Counted from the first letter of the stretch, positions 43,873 through 52,733 are shown. The stretch: 64,000 bases of DNA from an uncultured bacterium (GCA_943788935.1 CALSSE010000015.1:310001-374000), one strand, 5' to 3'. The notes: generated by a model not told the origin, from the letters alone. A program made the numbers and translations.

Positions 43873-45081
43873 ATGAGCGATCCCTCTTCACGTAAGACTT
43901 GTATTTTGGCTTTTTCTGGTGGACTTGACACCTCATATTGTGTTGCTTATCTCACCCGTGAGCGCGGTTATGATGTGATCACAGCCTGCGTTGATACAGG
44001 AGGTTTCAGCGTCGAGGAACTCTTGGAGATCGAGGCTCGAGCGATGGAGGTTGGCGCCAAGGAACATGTCAGGATAGACGCTGCAGACGCGCTCTATAAT
44101 CAAGTTTTAAGTCATCTTATCCGAGCGAATGCGCTAAGGGGTGGAGTGTATCCACTCTCGGTCGCCGCTGAGCGGGTACTTCAAGCCGCCGAGCTGTGTC
44201 GCTTCGCTCATGAGCGAGGAGCAGACGCGATCGCTCATGGCTCTACTGGAGCGGGGAATGATCAATTGCGTTTTGATGTCGCCGCGCGAGTTTTCGCTCC
44301 TCAGGCAGAGCTTATCACACCGATTCGTGAAGACTCTGTCAGCCGCGAGGCTTCCACTAAGTACTTGCGTGACCTCGGCTTTGTTGTCGAGGATAAAACA
44401 ACTCGGTATTCCATTAATCAAGGAATCTGGGGAACAACCATCGGTGGAGGAGAGACTCATGACTCTTGGGCAGAGGTCCCTGATGAGGCTTTCACTCTCC
44501 CCTCGCCTAGTCAATGTCCCGATGAACCCGAGGAATGTGTCATCTCTTTTAACGCGGGCCTCCCTACTCATTTGAATGGTGAGAGCTTAGACCCTATCTC
44601 TCTCATCCGACAGGTCTCGGATAAGGGAGCACGTCATGGTGTGGGTCGAGGAATTCATATCGGCACAACCGTGTTAGGGGTCAAGGGGCGAATCGCCTTT
44701 GAGGCGCCGGGCCCTTATGTGCTTTTTGAGGCTCATAGAGCATTGGAAAAGCTGGTCCTGACTCGGCAACAAGAATCACTCGCTCGTGGAGTGTCCGCTC
44801 AATATGCTGATGGCCTACACAATGGATTATTCTTTGATCCAGCGATGAGAGATATCGAGGCCTGCCTCTCTTCGATGCAGCGACGAGTATGCGGAGAGGT
44901 CAGAGTGAAGCTCTTCAAGGGGAGTGTACTAGCGGTTGCCGCCCGCTCTACTCATTCGATGCTTGGTCTTGGTGCGACCTATGGTGAGGGGTCCACAGCT
45001 TTTAGCGGTGACGAAGCCGCTGGCTTCTGTAAGGTCTACTCTATGGAGTCTGCGCTGAGCGCCAAAGCGAGTGAGAGCTAA
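43873..45081 (+). CDS. argG: Argininosuccinate synthase
   Basis: Joins citrulline and aspartate using ATP, the penultimate step of arginine synthesis, in the cytoplasm. The P-loop AFSGGLDTS lies near the N-terminus, followed by AHGSTGAGNDQLRF, the citrulline-binding region and TRYSINQGIWGTTIGGGE, all in the family order. The length of about 402 residues is usual. The ATG at 43873 (MSDPSSRKTC) places the P-loop where it normally sits; the ATG at 43861 and an earlier start at 43822 are alternatives. No other arginine gene is adjacent. The next gene is convergent, with only six bases between. Confidence 0.96.
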   Translation: MSDPSSRKTCILAFSGGLDTSYCVAYLTRERGYDVITACVDTGGFSVEELLEIEARAMEVGAKEHVRIDAADALYNQVLSHLIRANALRGGVYPLSVAAERVLQAAELCRFAHERGADAIAHGSTGAGNDQLRFDVAARVFAPQAELITPIREDSVSREASTKYLRDLGFVVEDKTTRYSINQGIWGTTIGGGETHDSWAEVPDEAFTLPSPSQCPDEPEECVISFNAGLPTHLNGESLDPISLIRQVSDKGARHGVGRGIHIGTTVLGVKGRIAFEAPGPYVLFEAHRALEKLVLTRQQESLARGVSAQYADGLHNGLFFDPAMRDIEACLSSMQRRVCGEVRVKLFKGSVLAVAARSTHSMLGLGATYGEGSTAFSGDEAAGFCKVYSMESALSAKASES

Positions 45082-45087
45082 GTTGAC

Positions 45088-45669
45088 TTAGCCTTCTTCG
45101 GAGTCTGCTTCAGCCCACTCTGAGAGCACTTCACTGAAGAGGCTCTCAACGCTTTCAAGCTCTTGATCGGTGAGAAGTCGCGCTTCCTCTTCACTGGTCA
45201 AGAGGCCAGGATAGAGCGAGGGTTCAATCGACATTACGACCAAATACTTACTACCTCCATCGTCAACTTCAACGAGTACGAGATACTCATTGCTGCCTCC
45301 CTCATCCTCAAGCTCCATAACGTCACAATCAGCATAAAATGACTCATTGGGCTCTCCGACGAGTGTAAACTCATCACTCTTCACTTCTACCCGAACATTA
45401 TGTTCGATGAGGGCGTCTTGAATATTTTTTTGAATCTCTACAAAGTCGCTCGGAGCAAGTGACTCTAGTGGAGCATCTTCTTGAGTAGTATCCTCTTTTA
45501 GAATCATCACAACGGGCTCAGATGGAGTGAGCAGTACATAGGTATTCTGTTCATGCTCGATTTCTACGACGACTTCTACCGATAGATGGTCGCCTGATTC
45601 GTCTCGAAGCATGATAATTCTGACAGGCTCAAGGTCTTGATTCTCTTCATGATTGTTTGAATCGGACAT
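45088..45669 (-). CDS. Acidic DUF1292/DUF3727-like protein
   Basis: 193 residues from the ATG at 45669 with AAAGGGG eight bases upstream. Two similar acidic halves each contain a strand-rich pattern, MLRDESGDHLSVEVVVEIEHEQNTYVLL and VMELEDEGGSNEYLVLVEVDD. These recall the small DUF1292/DUF3727-type fold duplicated in tandem. The family assignment is tentative and the function unknown. The leader upstream carries a 32-bp direct repeat. Confidence 0.72.
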   Translation of the reverse strand: MSDSNNHEENQDLEPVRIIMLRDESGDHLSVEVVVEIEHEQNTYVLLTPSEPVVMILKEDTTQEDAPLESLAPSDFVEIQKNIQDALIEHNVRVEVKSDEFTLVGEPNESFYADCDVMELEDEGGSNEYLVLVEVDDGGSKYLVVMSIEPSLYPGLLTSEEEARLLTDQELESVESLFSEVLSEWAEADSEEG

Positions 45670-45723
45670 ATGTCTCACCCCTTTCGGGTAAACTGAATAA
45701 ATAGGTGGGATAAATCAGCGCTT

Positions 45724-45787
45724 AGGCCGAAAAGCCTACACTGATACACGAAGTAAGGCCGAAAGGTCTACACTGATACACGAAGTA
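45724..45787. repeat. 32-bp direct repeat with hairpin potential
   Basis: Two adjacent copies at 45724 and 45756 differ only at a few bases. Each contains a small hairpin: AGGC...GCCT in the first and AGGCC-GAAA-GGTCT in the second, the latter with a GNRA-type loop. It lies in the gap 45670-46061 between divergent genes; no gene or confident promoter is seen in the remainder of that gap. Confidence 0.85.
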
Positions 45788-46061
45788 TGATCACTCAAGG
45801 TTAGAGAGTGAGTATTGCATTATTAGAACACTCTAAAGATCAGCTCAAATCAATGATGACCGGTATTTTTTAGATTTATTTGAGTTTATAAGTGAGAGCG
45901 AGTCCACTAGAGAGTATTCGTCAAGAGCTTTTTTATGGGTGAGTTGGTCATTAGGTGATCGATGCCTAAACCCTACTCGATCCGCTATTAGTAATTGTTG
46001 TATCAGGATCGATTACTCCTCATCACATCTCAAAGTGTATTTCTCTGTATAAGGTTTATCC

Positions 46062-47393
46062 ATGTTTAAAAAAAGTGATCCTCCCCAAGTCGAATCTCTC
46101 TCAGAGAACCAGAGAGAGATGTTTCACATAGATGAGCTAAAGAGACGTCAAGAAGAGCATATTTTTTATACTTGGACCGCCCAGAATCAAGCGTCCCCAC
46201 TCCCTATTTCACGTGGAGAAGGAGCATTTTTCTTTGATCATGAGGGACAACGTTGGTTTGATTTTGAGAGTCAGGTCTTTAACTGTAATCTTGGTCATCA
46301 AGATCAACGAGTGATTCAAGCGATTCAAGATCAAGCTCAACGCTTATCGTGTGCTCATCCAGCGGCAGTTTATGAGTCTAAGGCTCAGCTCGGTGAGCTC
46401 CTCAATGAGGTGAGCCCCGGTGATATCTCTAAGTTTTTTCTCTGTCTATCTGGAGCAGAAGCGATTGAGAATGCCTATAAAGTAGCTCGTATGATCACCG
46501 GGCGACAAAAAGTCATCGCTCGAAGACGGAGCTATCATGGGGCTTCGATGGGAGCTCTCTCTCTGACCGGTGATGCGCGACGCCTCCCCTTTGAACCGGG
46601 ATTATGGGGGGTGATACGAGCCGAGGATCCTTATTGCTATCGCTGTCCATTTGGTCTCGCTCTAGAGAGTTGCTCTATGCAATGTGCATCTCAGATCGAA
46701 CATATTATTGAGATGGAGGGACCAGAAAATATCGCTGCTATATTCGCTGAAGGAGTGACCGGGTCTAATGGAGGTTTTATACCGCCGCAGGCTTATTGGC
46801 CTAAGCTGAGAGAGATCTGTGATCGCTATGGTATCCTCTTAGTTGCTGATGAGGTCTTTAGCGGCTTTGGTAGAACCGGAGAATGGTTCGCTGTCGACCA
46901 TTGGGGCGTTACACCTGACATGATCACTATGGCTAAGGGAGTAACGAGCGGTTATGCTCCGCTAGGTGTCCTTGGGGTGAGAGGTGAGCTCGCTGCTCGC
47001 TTCGATGATGAAGTGCTGTGGTGTGGTTTAACGAGTTATGCTCATCCCATTTCGTGCGCTGCAGCGGTCGCGACGATTCAGGCTTATAAAGAAGATGATC
47101 TGATCAACAACTCTAAACATTTGGGTGATCAACTGGGTGAGGTGCTCGCTTCATGGAACTCAGAGTCTTGGTATGGAGATAGTCGGTGTCTCGGCTTATT
47201 TGGTACATTAGAGCTCGCTGATCAATGTGATGACGATCAATTATCCTCCCTCAAAGAGGCTTTGCGTTCACATCGAGTCCACATACTATTAAAAGGCCGA
47301 ATGTTATTTATTACACCGCCTCTCTGTATTAGTGCCGCTGAGCTCAACGAAGGCTTAGAGATTATCTACCAATGTCTCTTAACGACTTGCTAA
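46062..47393 (+). CDS. Class III PLP-dependent aminotransferase
   Basis: 443 residues of the aspartate-aminotransferase-superfamily class III fold (4-aminobutyrate, beta-alanine, taurine or acetylornithine type). Conserved pieces in order are FFFDHEGQRWFDFES, LGHQDQRV, FFLCLSGAEAIENAYKVARM, RRSYHGASMGA, the LLVADEVFSGFGRTG segment with the PLP-contacting Asp, and MAKGVTSGYAPLG with the Schiff-base lysine. Cys pairs in the middle (DPYCYRCPFG, CSMQCA) are seen in taurine/beta-alanine:pyruvate-like members. The substrate cannot be fixed from sequence. AAGG precedes the ATG by seven bases. It is 166 bp upstream of the CoA-transferase subunit. Confidence 0.9.
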   Translation: MFKKSDPPQVESLSENQREMFHIDELKRRQEEHIFYTWTAQNQASPLPISRGEGAFFFDHEGQRWFDFESQVFNCNLGHQDQRVIQAIQDQAQRLSCAHPAAVYESKAQLGELLNEVSPGDISKFFLCLSGAEAIENAYKVARMITGRQKVIARRRSYHGASMGALSLTGDARRLPFEPGLWGVIRAEDPYCYRCPFGLALESCSMQCASQIEHIIEMEGPENIAAIFAEGVTGSNGGFIPPQAYWPKLREICDRYGILLVADEVFSGFGRTGEWFAVDHWGVTPDMITMAKGVTSGYAPLGVLGVRGELAARFDDEVLWCGLTSYAHPISCAAAVATIQAYKEDDLINNSKHLGDQLGEVLASWNSESWYGDSRCLGLFGTLELADQCDDDQLSSLKEALRSHRVHILLKGRMLFITPPLCISAAELNEGLEIIYQCLLTTC

Positions 47394-47430
47394 TGCGCGA
47401 ACGACATAAGTAATGCGCGAACGACATAAG
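47391..47430. repeat. 20-bp direct repeat starting at a stop codon
   Basis: TAATGCGCGAACGACATAAG occurs twice back to back. The first three bases are the TAA stop codon of the aminotransferase gene. No gene lies between 47394 and 47559. Confidence 0.9.
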
Positions 47431-47559
47431 CAGATGTTATTTGAATCTACCTCAGAGCGAAGAAGTGACTCTATAGAGTGACTGCACAAGTAGCGTGGAC
47501 AGAGATGAAAAGACAATATATACGCTCACCAATAACAGGAGTGAGAGAAAGAAGAGAAC

Positions 47560-48270
47560 ATGAGCTCAAAAGTATATGAAGATGCGTCAGCAGCTCTATT
47601 TGATGTGTTCGATGGAGCGCGGATTATGTCAGGTGGTTTTGGTCTCTGTGGCAACGCGGAGCATTGCATTCGGCAGCTGCATAAGAGTGAGGTAAAGAGA
47701 CTCACTATCATCAGTAATAACTGTGGTAATCAAGGTCGAGGGTTAGCGGTACTCTTGAAGAGCAAACAAGTAGAGAGAGTAATCTGTAGCTTTGTCGGCG
47801 GCAATCCTGATCTCGAAGCGCAAATGTTATCTGGTGATGTCGAGGTACAGTTAAACCCGCAAGGAACACTCGCTGAGCGTATCCGAGCGGGAGGTGCAGG
47901 AATCGGTGGGTTCTATACTCCAACCGGAGTAGGGACGATCATCGCTGAAGGGAGAGAGGTCAGAGAGATCGATGGGAAATATTATCTCTTCGAGACTCCC
48001 CTACGGGCGAATTTCGCAATCATTAGAGCGGAATATGGAGATGCCATGGGTAATTTACGATTTAAAGGGACCGCTCGAAACTTTAGTCCACAAATGGCGA
48101 TGGCTGCTCAAGTGACAATAGTCGAGGTAGACCATTTGGTCTCTATTGGCGAGCTCAGTCCCGAAGATATACATCTCCCTGGTCTCTTTGTGCAGCGGAT
48201 CTTTCAGGGTGATCATTTTGAGGATGTCATAGAGTATAAAACGAATCGTCCTCGTGCTGAGACTGTATAG
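47560..48270 (+). CDS. scoA: 3-oxoacid CoA-transferase subunit A
   Basis: 236 residues matching subunit A of succinyl-CoA:3-oxoacid CoA-transferase (family I). MSGGFGLCGNAEHCI is the CoA-binding GGFGLCG motif, and SNNCGNQGRGLAVLL, SFVGGNPDLEAQ and GAGIGGFYTPTGVGT follow in the usual order. The family normally works as an A/B pair; the catalytic glutamate is in subunit B. No subunit B follows: the 378 bp downstream hold only repeats and then a sigma-factor gene. A partner gene must lie elsewhere or be lost. The stop codon is inside a 19-bp tandem repeat. Confidence 0.9.
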   Translation: MSSKVYEDASAALFDVFDGARIMSGGFGLCGNAEHCIRQLHKSEVKRLTIISNNCGNQGRGLAVLLKSKQVERVICSFVGGNPDLEAQMLSGDVEVQLNPQGTLAERIRAGGAGIGGFYTPTGVGTIIAEGREVREIDGKYYLFETPLRANFAIIRAEYGDAMGNLRFKGTARNFSPQMAMAAQVTIVEVDHLVSIGELSPEDIHLPGLFVQRIFQGDHFEDVIEYKTNRPRAETV

Positions 48271-48412
48271 GGTTGCTGAGACTGTATAGGGTTGCTGAGA
48301 CTGTATAGGGTTGCTGAGACTGTATAGGGTTGCTGAGACTGTATAGGGTTGTTGAGACTGTATAGGGGTGCTGAGATTGTATAGGGTTGCTGGGATTGTA
48401 TAGGGTTTGTAT
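48256..48412. repeat. 19-bp tandem repeat spanning the scoA stop codon
   Basis: GCTGAGACTGTATAGGGTT is repeated about eight times. The first copy encodes the last four residues (AETV) and TAG stop of scoA. Later copies accumulate changes (GAGATTG, GGGATTG). The rest of the gap to 48648 contains no gene, only the promoter-like sequence before the sigma-factor gene. Confidence 0.94.
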
Positions 48413-48568
48413 AGGTCTTGGGCTTTATATTATAATAATATAACGGTTGTGACCGTGCCTTGTTCGACCATTTGGCATTATTAGAGGTTTTTTTAGAAAA
48501 ATAGTGTTTAAATAACGGGTGCTTAAGCTGAATAGTTGAGATCTTTGTGCAAAGGTTGTGCAAAAGCC

Positions 48569-48597
48569 TTGACGTACCCTGTTCAACCTTATACATT
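48569..48597 (+). promoter_or_regulatory. Possible promoter for the sigma-factor gene
   Basis: TTGACG at 48569-48574, with 17 bases to TACATT at 48592-48597. An alternative TATACA at 48590 would leave 15 bases. Two GTGCAAA direct repeats (48547-48564) lie just upstream and could be an operator. The start codon is about 50 bases downstream. Confidence 0.5.
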
Positions 48598-48648
48598 CTT
48601 TGTACACAAGGTCGACGTATCAGAGTAGATACAGAGAGGTAAATCGTT

Positions 48649-49257
48649 ATGATCACCCGAAAAGTTAAAGCATTGAGTCCCGAACAAGAAACCCGCTTAG
48701 TCAGAGATGCGCAAAGCGGATGTAAGGCATCTCTCAATCATCTCATTGAGGCTCACTACCAGCAAATGTACCATCTGGCGCTGAAGGTAACTCGGAATCA
48801 AGTCCTCGCTGAGGATGTGACTCAAGAGGCTTGCGTACAAGTTTTAAGACGTATAGGTCAGTTCAGAGCAGAGTCTCGATTTAATTCATGGCTCTCACGG
48901 ATAGTGGTAAACACAGCTCTTCTTAAGCATCGTAGAGAGAAGCGAATGGTTCCCAGCGAAGAGATATTCTCCACTGACGCGGTCTCACCTGAGCCTCAGC
49001 CAGAGCACATCATCATTCACAGAGAGCTCTTGGAGAAGACTGATCATTTCCTAGGTCAGCTGCGTGACGGCGACCGTGATCTATTTATTAAGCGTTTTGT
49101 AGATGGGCTATCTCTTCAATCAATCTCAGAAGAGACAGGTCTCTCACTCCCCGCTCTAAAGAGTCGCTTTCACCGCGCTCGAAATCGTCTTAAAGAGACT
49201 TCGATCGCTCAAAATTGGGGTGTTGATATCCAAGAGATGGATGGCGCTACCGCCTAA
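48649..49257 (+). CDS. ECF-type RNA polymerase sigma factor
   Basis: 202 residues with sigma region 2 (HLIEAHYQQMYHLALKVTRN, AEDVTQEACVQVLRRIGQF, SRFNSWLSRIVVNTAL) and region 4 (DRDLFIKRFVDGLSLQSISEETGLSLPALKSRFHRAR), and no region 1.1 or 3. AGAGAGG precedes the ATG. An anti-sigma factor gene is not adjacent; the next gene is a convergent kinase. It may autoregulate from the upstream promoter, but no ECF -35 AAC motif was recognised. Confidence 0.92.
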   Translation: MITRKVKALSPEQETRLVRDAQSGCKASLNHLIEAHYQQMYHLALKVTRNQVLAEDVTQEACVQVLRRIGQFRAESRFNSWLSRIVVNTALLKHRREKRMVPSEEIFSTDAVSPEPQPEHIIIHRELLEKTDHFLGQLRDGDRDLFIKRFVDGLSLQSISEETGLSLPALKSRFHRARNRLKETSIAQNWGVDIQEMDGATA

Positions 49258-49264
49258 CCCTGTT

Positions 49265-49299
49265 CTCTGTTTCCCGTGCTCTGTTTCCCGTGCTCTGTT
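49265..49299. repeat. 14-bp tandem repeat downstream of the sigma factor
   Basis: CTCTGTTTCCCGTG occurs 2.5 times, starting eight bases after the sigma-factor stop codon and filling the gap to the convergent kinase. Confidence 0.88.
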
Positions 49300-49302
49300 C
49301 TT

Positions 49303-51699
49303 TTAATCTCTAGGGCCTTGGGTTAAATCATAAAATCGTTTTAGCCGCTCTCCAGGTTCTAAAGTTAGACTCCATGTCTTCCTTACGAGTGTCTTTCCGC
49401 TCTGATAAGATGCTCTCAAGATATGTTTTGACCCTGTAACACCCAGTTTGTGACTGGGGTTAGAGATCAGCTGGCCATTGAGATATAGTTGGGCTGCCGG
49501 AGGATGTACTCTTATAGAGATCCGACCTCGTGGAGACAAAGTTATATTAACATTAGCTTGTCGAGAAGGTGAGATTCTAATCACCTGCTTTGCATAACCT
49601 TTGGCGCTCAATTCGCACCTCAATTCTCGCTCTGTCTTAACTACAAATAAAGACTCTGCAGGTCGTTGTTGTTCAAGCTTTATAGAGCCGTCAACCATAG
49701 GTGTGCACTTTATTTGAAGTGAGCGAGTGAATTCTAAGTCACTAGAGCTCCCTTTGATGCTTAATCTAGCTGTAGACTTTTGGTGTAGCTTAGAAAGAGT
49801 CTTTGGCTTAGAAGGAGTCTTTGGCTTGGGCTTGGGCTTGGGAGAGGCCTTTGGCTTGGGCTTGGGAGAGGTCTTTGGCTTGGGCTTGGGAGAGGCCTTT
49901 AGTTGAGGAGCTGCTCGACTTGTCGAGAGAAGATTGGTTCCCTCTTGATGGTTGATATCTTGGGAGAGGAGGGTGAATGTAGCGAATAATTGTGGAACTG
50001 ATGACGAGGTTAAAGTCCGAGTAGGGAGTTGTTTTATAGTGAGCCATTTACATGATCTTTGCCACTCCTTAACTTGTATACAGACTTCAAGAGGAGCGGA
50101 GGTTTGATAAAGAAATAAAGGGTCCCAAGGCTCTCCATCAATGGTGACGTAGGGAATCCAATCCGGCTGATTATGCAAGCTAGAGAGCTCTGTCTTATTC
50201 TCTTCATCTTGAACTAGAGTCAAAGCGATATCGAATGATTGTTTGCCATACATCTCTACACCAAACAGAGACCATATCAGAGCGAAGGCGCTTAAGGAGA
50301 AGATTAATAATATCGAAATTTTGGCGATTCTGATCTGATGTGCTTGATCCCTAAACTTAGGAAGAGCTGATGATGGCTCTTCGCCTGATAGGTCATCAAG
50401 AAAGGGTTGAGGTGATTCTTTCTGAGGTAACTCTTGAAATGAAGCCTCACCGATTAAGTCATTGAGCATGTCGTTGAAGTGGCCTTGTTCAGCGGTTACT
50501 AAGACGCCGCTGAGGCTTTCATCTATCTTTTCATCAGCTTCGGTTGAGAGGGAGGGACCGATCAACGAGACGGGAGGGCCAGCGCCTGGTAAGTCTACCT
50601 TTGAGATCAATCGAACGGGAGACTCCTGCGGGTTGATACTCAAGGTCTCAGAGGTCTTACTCAGAGGAGTGAGAGGGGCCTGGTTACCGAGAAGCTGTAG
50701 CTCGATCGCCTCATCTAAACTAACGGTCGAATACGAGATCTCTGAGGAGAGCTTCGAGTGCCACTTGATAAATTCAGCCTTGAGCTGAACGTCAAGCTCA
50801 TCGAGAGTAAAAGGGGACTCAGCAGAGTGGGCTGAGTGCTTAAGCAACCATTCTCCTAAGGCCTTGGAGAGGTCAGTTGCGGAGGGGAAACGGCGCTGTG
50901 GATCAGGGTGTAGACTACGGTTGATGATCGAGCATAAGTGAGGGTGAGCGTTTGCATCTGCCCACATTTCTTCTATATGGAGAGGTTCCTGCGATTGAGC
51001 GAGACGTAAAATTTCAGCATCACTGCCATCTCCTCTAGGTCGTATTCCGACGAGCATTTCCCAAAGGGTGACCCCAAGAGAAAAGAGGTCGGATCCTTGA
51101 CTCAATGTGTCACCTGAAGCCTGCTCAGGGCTCATATAAGCTAATTTACCTTGAAGGGCACCGCTGATACTTTGATGGATATTTCCATGCGCCCTAGCGA
51201 CACCAAAATCGGTTAGCTTTACTTCTCCTGCTCCTCCTAAGAGGATGTTAGAGGGACTAATATCGCGGTGGATTAAATATAACTCTTCTCCCGACTCATC
51301 AGTTTTCTGGTGAGCATAGGAGAGCCCAGCGCATACCTCACGAGTGAGCCATACCGCTAATCGTGGAGACCAATGTTCATTACGCTCTCTTAGGTGGCGG
51401 TTGATCGATCTCACGTCGTGACCGGTGAGATATTCCATCGCCATATAGAGCCCCCAAGTATCATGACGAAGCTCAAAGACAGGTAATATGTTTGGATGTC
51501 TCAGAGCGGTCATGAGACGAGCTTCATCTACAAAGCGATCAACAAAGTGCCGCTCACTGACAAAGTGGGGGAGGAGTCGTTTTAACGCTACTTCTTCAGT
51601 GATGGTCTGATCTTCTCGCTTCGCGAGAAACACCTCTCCCATCCCTCCGATAGCGAGGCGGCGAATTAAAGTGTAAGGGCCGATGCGTAAGTTACTCAC
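49303..51699 (-). CDS. Membrane Ser/Thr protein kinase with PEGA-like C-terminus
   Basis: 798 residues starting at GTG. The kinase domain shows AIGGMGEV (glycine loop), K40, E59, HRDISPSN (144-151), DFG (164-166) and SPEQ (190-193), so it should be active. HRDISPSN is a frequent variant of myxobacterial kinases. A Ser/Thr-rich linker is followed by one membrane segment (ISILLIFSLSAFALIWSLFG) near 455-475. A Lys/Pro repeat (KPKPK, 24-bp DNA units) near 610-645 spans the gap to the C-terminal domain, where ISIRVHPPAAQLYLNGQLI is a PEGA-like beta module, common in surface-attached proteins. Confidence 0.92.
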   Translation of the reverse strand: MSNLRIGPYTLIRRLAIGGMGEVFLAKREDQTITEEVALKRLLPHFVSERHFVDRFVDEARLMTALRHPNILPVFELRHDTWGLYMAMEYLTGHDVRSINRHLRERNEHWSPRLAVWLTREVCAGLSYAHQKTDESGEELYLIHRDISPSNILLGGAGEVKLTDFGVARAHGNIHQSISGALQGKLAYMSPEQASGDTLSQGSDLFSLGVTLWEMLVGIRPRGDGSDAEILRLAQSQEPLHIEEMWADANAHPHLCSIINRSLHPDPQRRFPSATDLSKALGEWLLKHSAHSAESPFTLDELDVQLKAEFIKWHSKLSSEISYSTVSLDEAIELQLLGNQAPLTPLSKTSETLSINPQESPVRLISKVDLPGAGPPVSLIGPSLSTEADEKIDESLSGVLVTAEQGHFNDMLNDLIGEASFQELPQKESPQPFLDDLSGEEPSSALPKFRDQAHQIRIAKISILLIFSLSAFALIWSLFGVEMYGKQSFDIALTLVQDEENKTELSSLHNQPDWIPYVTIDGEPWDPLFLYQTSAPLEVCIQVKEWQRSCKWLTIKQLPTRTLTSSSVPQLFATFTLLSQDINHQEGTNLLSTSRAAPQLKASPKPKPKTSPKPKPKASPKPKPKPKTPSKPKTLSKLHQKSTARLSIKGSSSDLEFTRSLQIKCTPMVDGSIKLEQQRPAESLFVVKTERELRCELSAKGYAKQVIRISPSRQANVNITLSPRGRISIRVHPPAAQLYLNGQLISNPSHKLGVTGSKHILRASYQSGKTLVRKTWSLTLEPGERLKRFYDLTQGPRD

Positions 51700-51733
51700 G
51701 AGTCATCTCTAGCTCTCTTGGGGCTGATGTTGA

Positions 51734-52597
51734 TCAACGACGAGAGTATCGATTCCCTTTCATCCTCGGGTGTCCCATACCCTGCGCTTTAGAGCTGAGA
51801 TGCTTAGGGAGCTCAAGCCCAAGTCCCCACCACACCTGACCATACTCAGCCATCTTCAAAGGCTTACCATTTTGTAACGCTTGGAGATTCGTCTTCAAGA
51901 CAGGATCAGAGCTCTCTTTGGCGCCGCGAGCGAGGACCTCAATCGCTTGATCTAGCTTCTTGCTTTGAACAAGAAACCACGCATAAACAGACCAAGCGAA
52001 ACCTTCTTTTTTGGCGACAAGTACGATGGTCTCCATGACTTCTTTGATCGATTCTATTCCCTTTGATGTCTTAAAGTAACAGACCGCGAGTCTCAACCAA
52101 GCATGCCAGAGTCCTCGGAGGATGTTCGCTCGCCATCCTCGAACGATAGAGGCTTCGAGATAAGGGATCGCATCTTTGAGTTTATTCTTTTGGCCTTGAG
52201 CGGCGAGAAAAATATTATTGGAGAAGATCAACATTCCGATTTGGGCATTCAAGGAGGTCTTGGAGCCGACTTGCCAATCAGAGTATTGGAATCCTTCTTT
52301 GAGCTTGTCTACCGCGAAGGCGCTCTTCTTCTCCATTGCCTGCTGAGCAGCGCGTTGACTACTAGGGTTAGAATTCTGACTAGCGCGTTGCATAATTGCC
52401 TGCGCTGATTGAACTTCTTTGTTGGCTTCTTGCAGGATCGCGTCAACGAGTTTACCGTATTTCCGATTGATGATCACAAAGGTCGCTACCCCAATGGCGA
52501 GTCCTGGGAGTATTGTCCATGCCGAGCTGACACCAAAAAAAGTAGGGAAAATAATCGAGATGAGAGTAGCCATTAAGGCGAGGTAAACAGTCTTCAT
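51734..52597 (-). CDS. Membrane protein with TPR-like soluble domain
   Basis: About 287 residues from the ATG at 52597 (MKTVYLALMATL); an ATG at 52651 is the alternative. Two closely spaced hydrophobic segments cover residues 3-45. A helical region of about 220 residues follows, with TPR-like spacing (SIKEVMETIVLVAKKEGFAWSVYAW, KKLDQAIEVLARGAKES). The end is Arg/Lys-rich (GMGHPRMKGNRYSRR). Function is unknown. It lies 34 bp upstream of the PEGA-like kinase gene in the same direction, so it may be part of the same unit. Confidence 0.75.
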   Translation of the reverse strand: MKTVYLALMATLISIIFPTFFGVSSAWTILPGLAIGVATFVIINRKYGKLVDAILQEANKEVQSAQAIMQRASQNSNPSSQRAAQQAMEKKSAFAVDKLKEGFQYSDWQVGSKTSLNAQIGMLIFSNNIFLAAQGQKNKLKDAIPYLEASIVRGWRANILRGLWHAWLRLAVCYFKTSKGIESIKEVMETIVLVAKKEGFAWSVYAWFLVQSKKLDQAIEVLARGAKESSDPVLKTNLQALQNGKPLKMAEYGQVWWGLGLELPKHLSSKAQGMGHPRMKGNRYSRR

Positions 52598-52733
52598 TAT
52601 AGGATTTCCCTTGCGCACATACTTAAATGCTTCAATATGACGAATATGCATAGAAAAATAGTAGTCTCTTCTAGCACATCGCTAGAGAGAAAACAAACGA
52701 TCGGTGCTTCACTTAAACACGTTGGGTGGCTCT

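Noticed and set aside
44134..44575. Overlapping 140-residue frames on both strands inside argG
   Set aside because: Shadow frames of a highly conserved gene.
37681..48412. Possible CRISPR arrays
   Set aside because: Units are directly adjacent with no unique spacers, and no cas gene is present.
48213..48737. A 174-residue minus-strand frame over the 19-bp repeat array and sigma-factor leader
   Set aside because: Most of it is repeat translation (PIQSQQPYTISA-like) and it overlaps both real genes.
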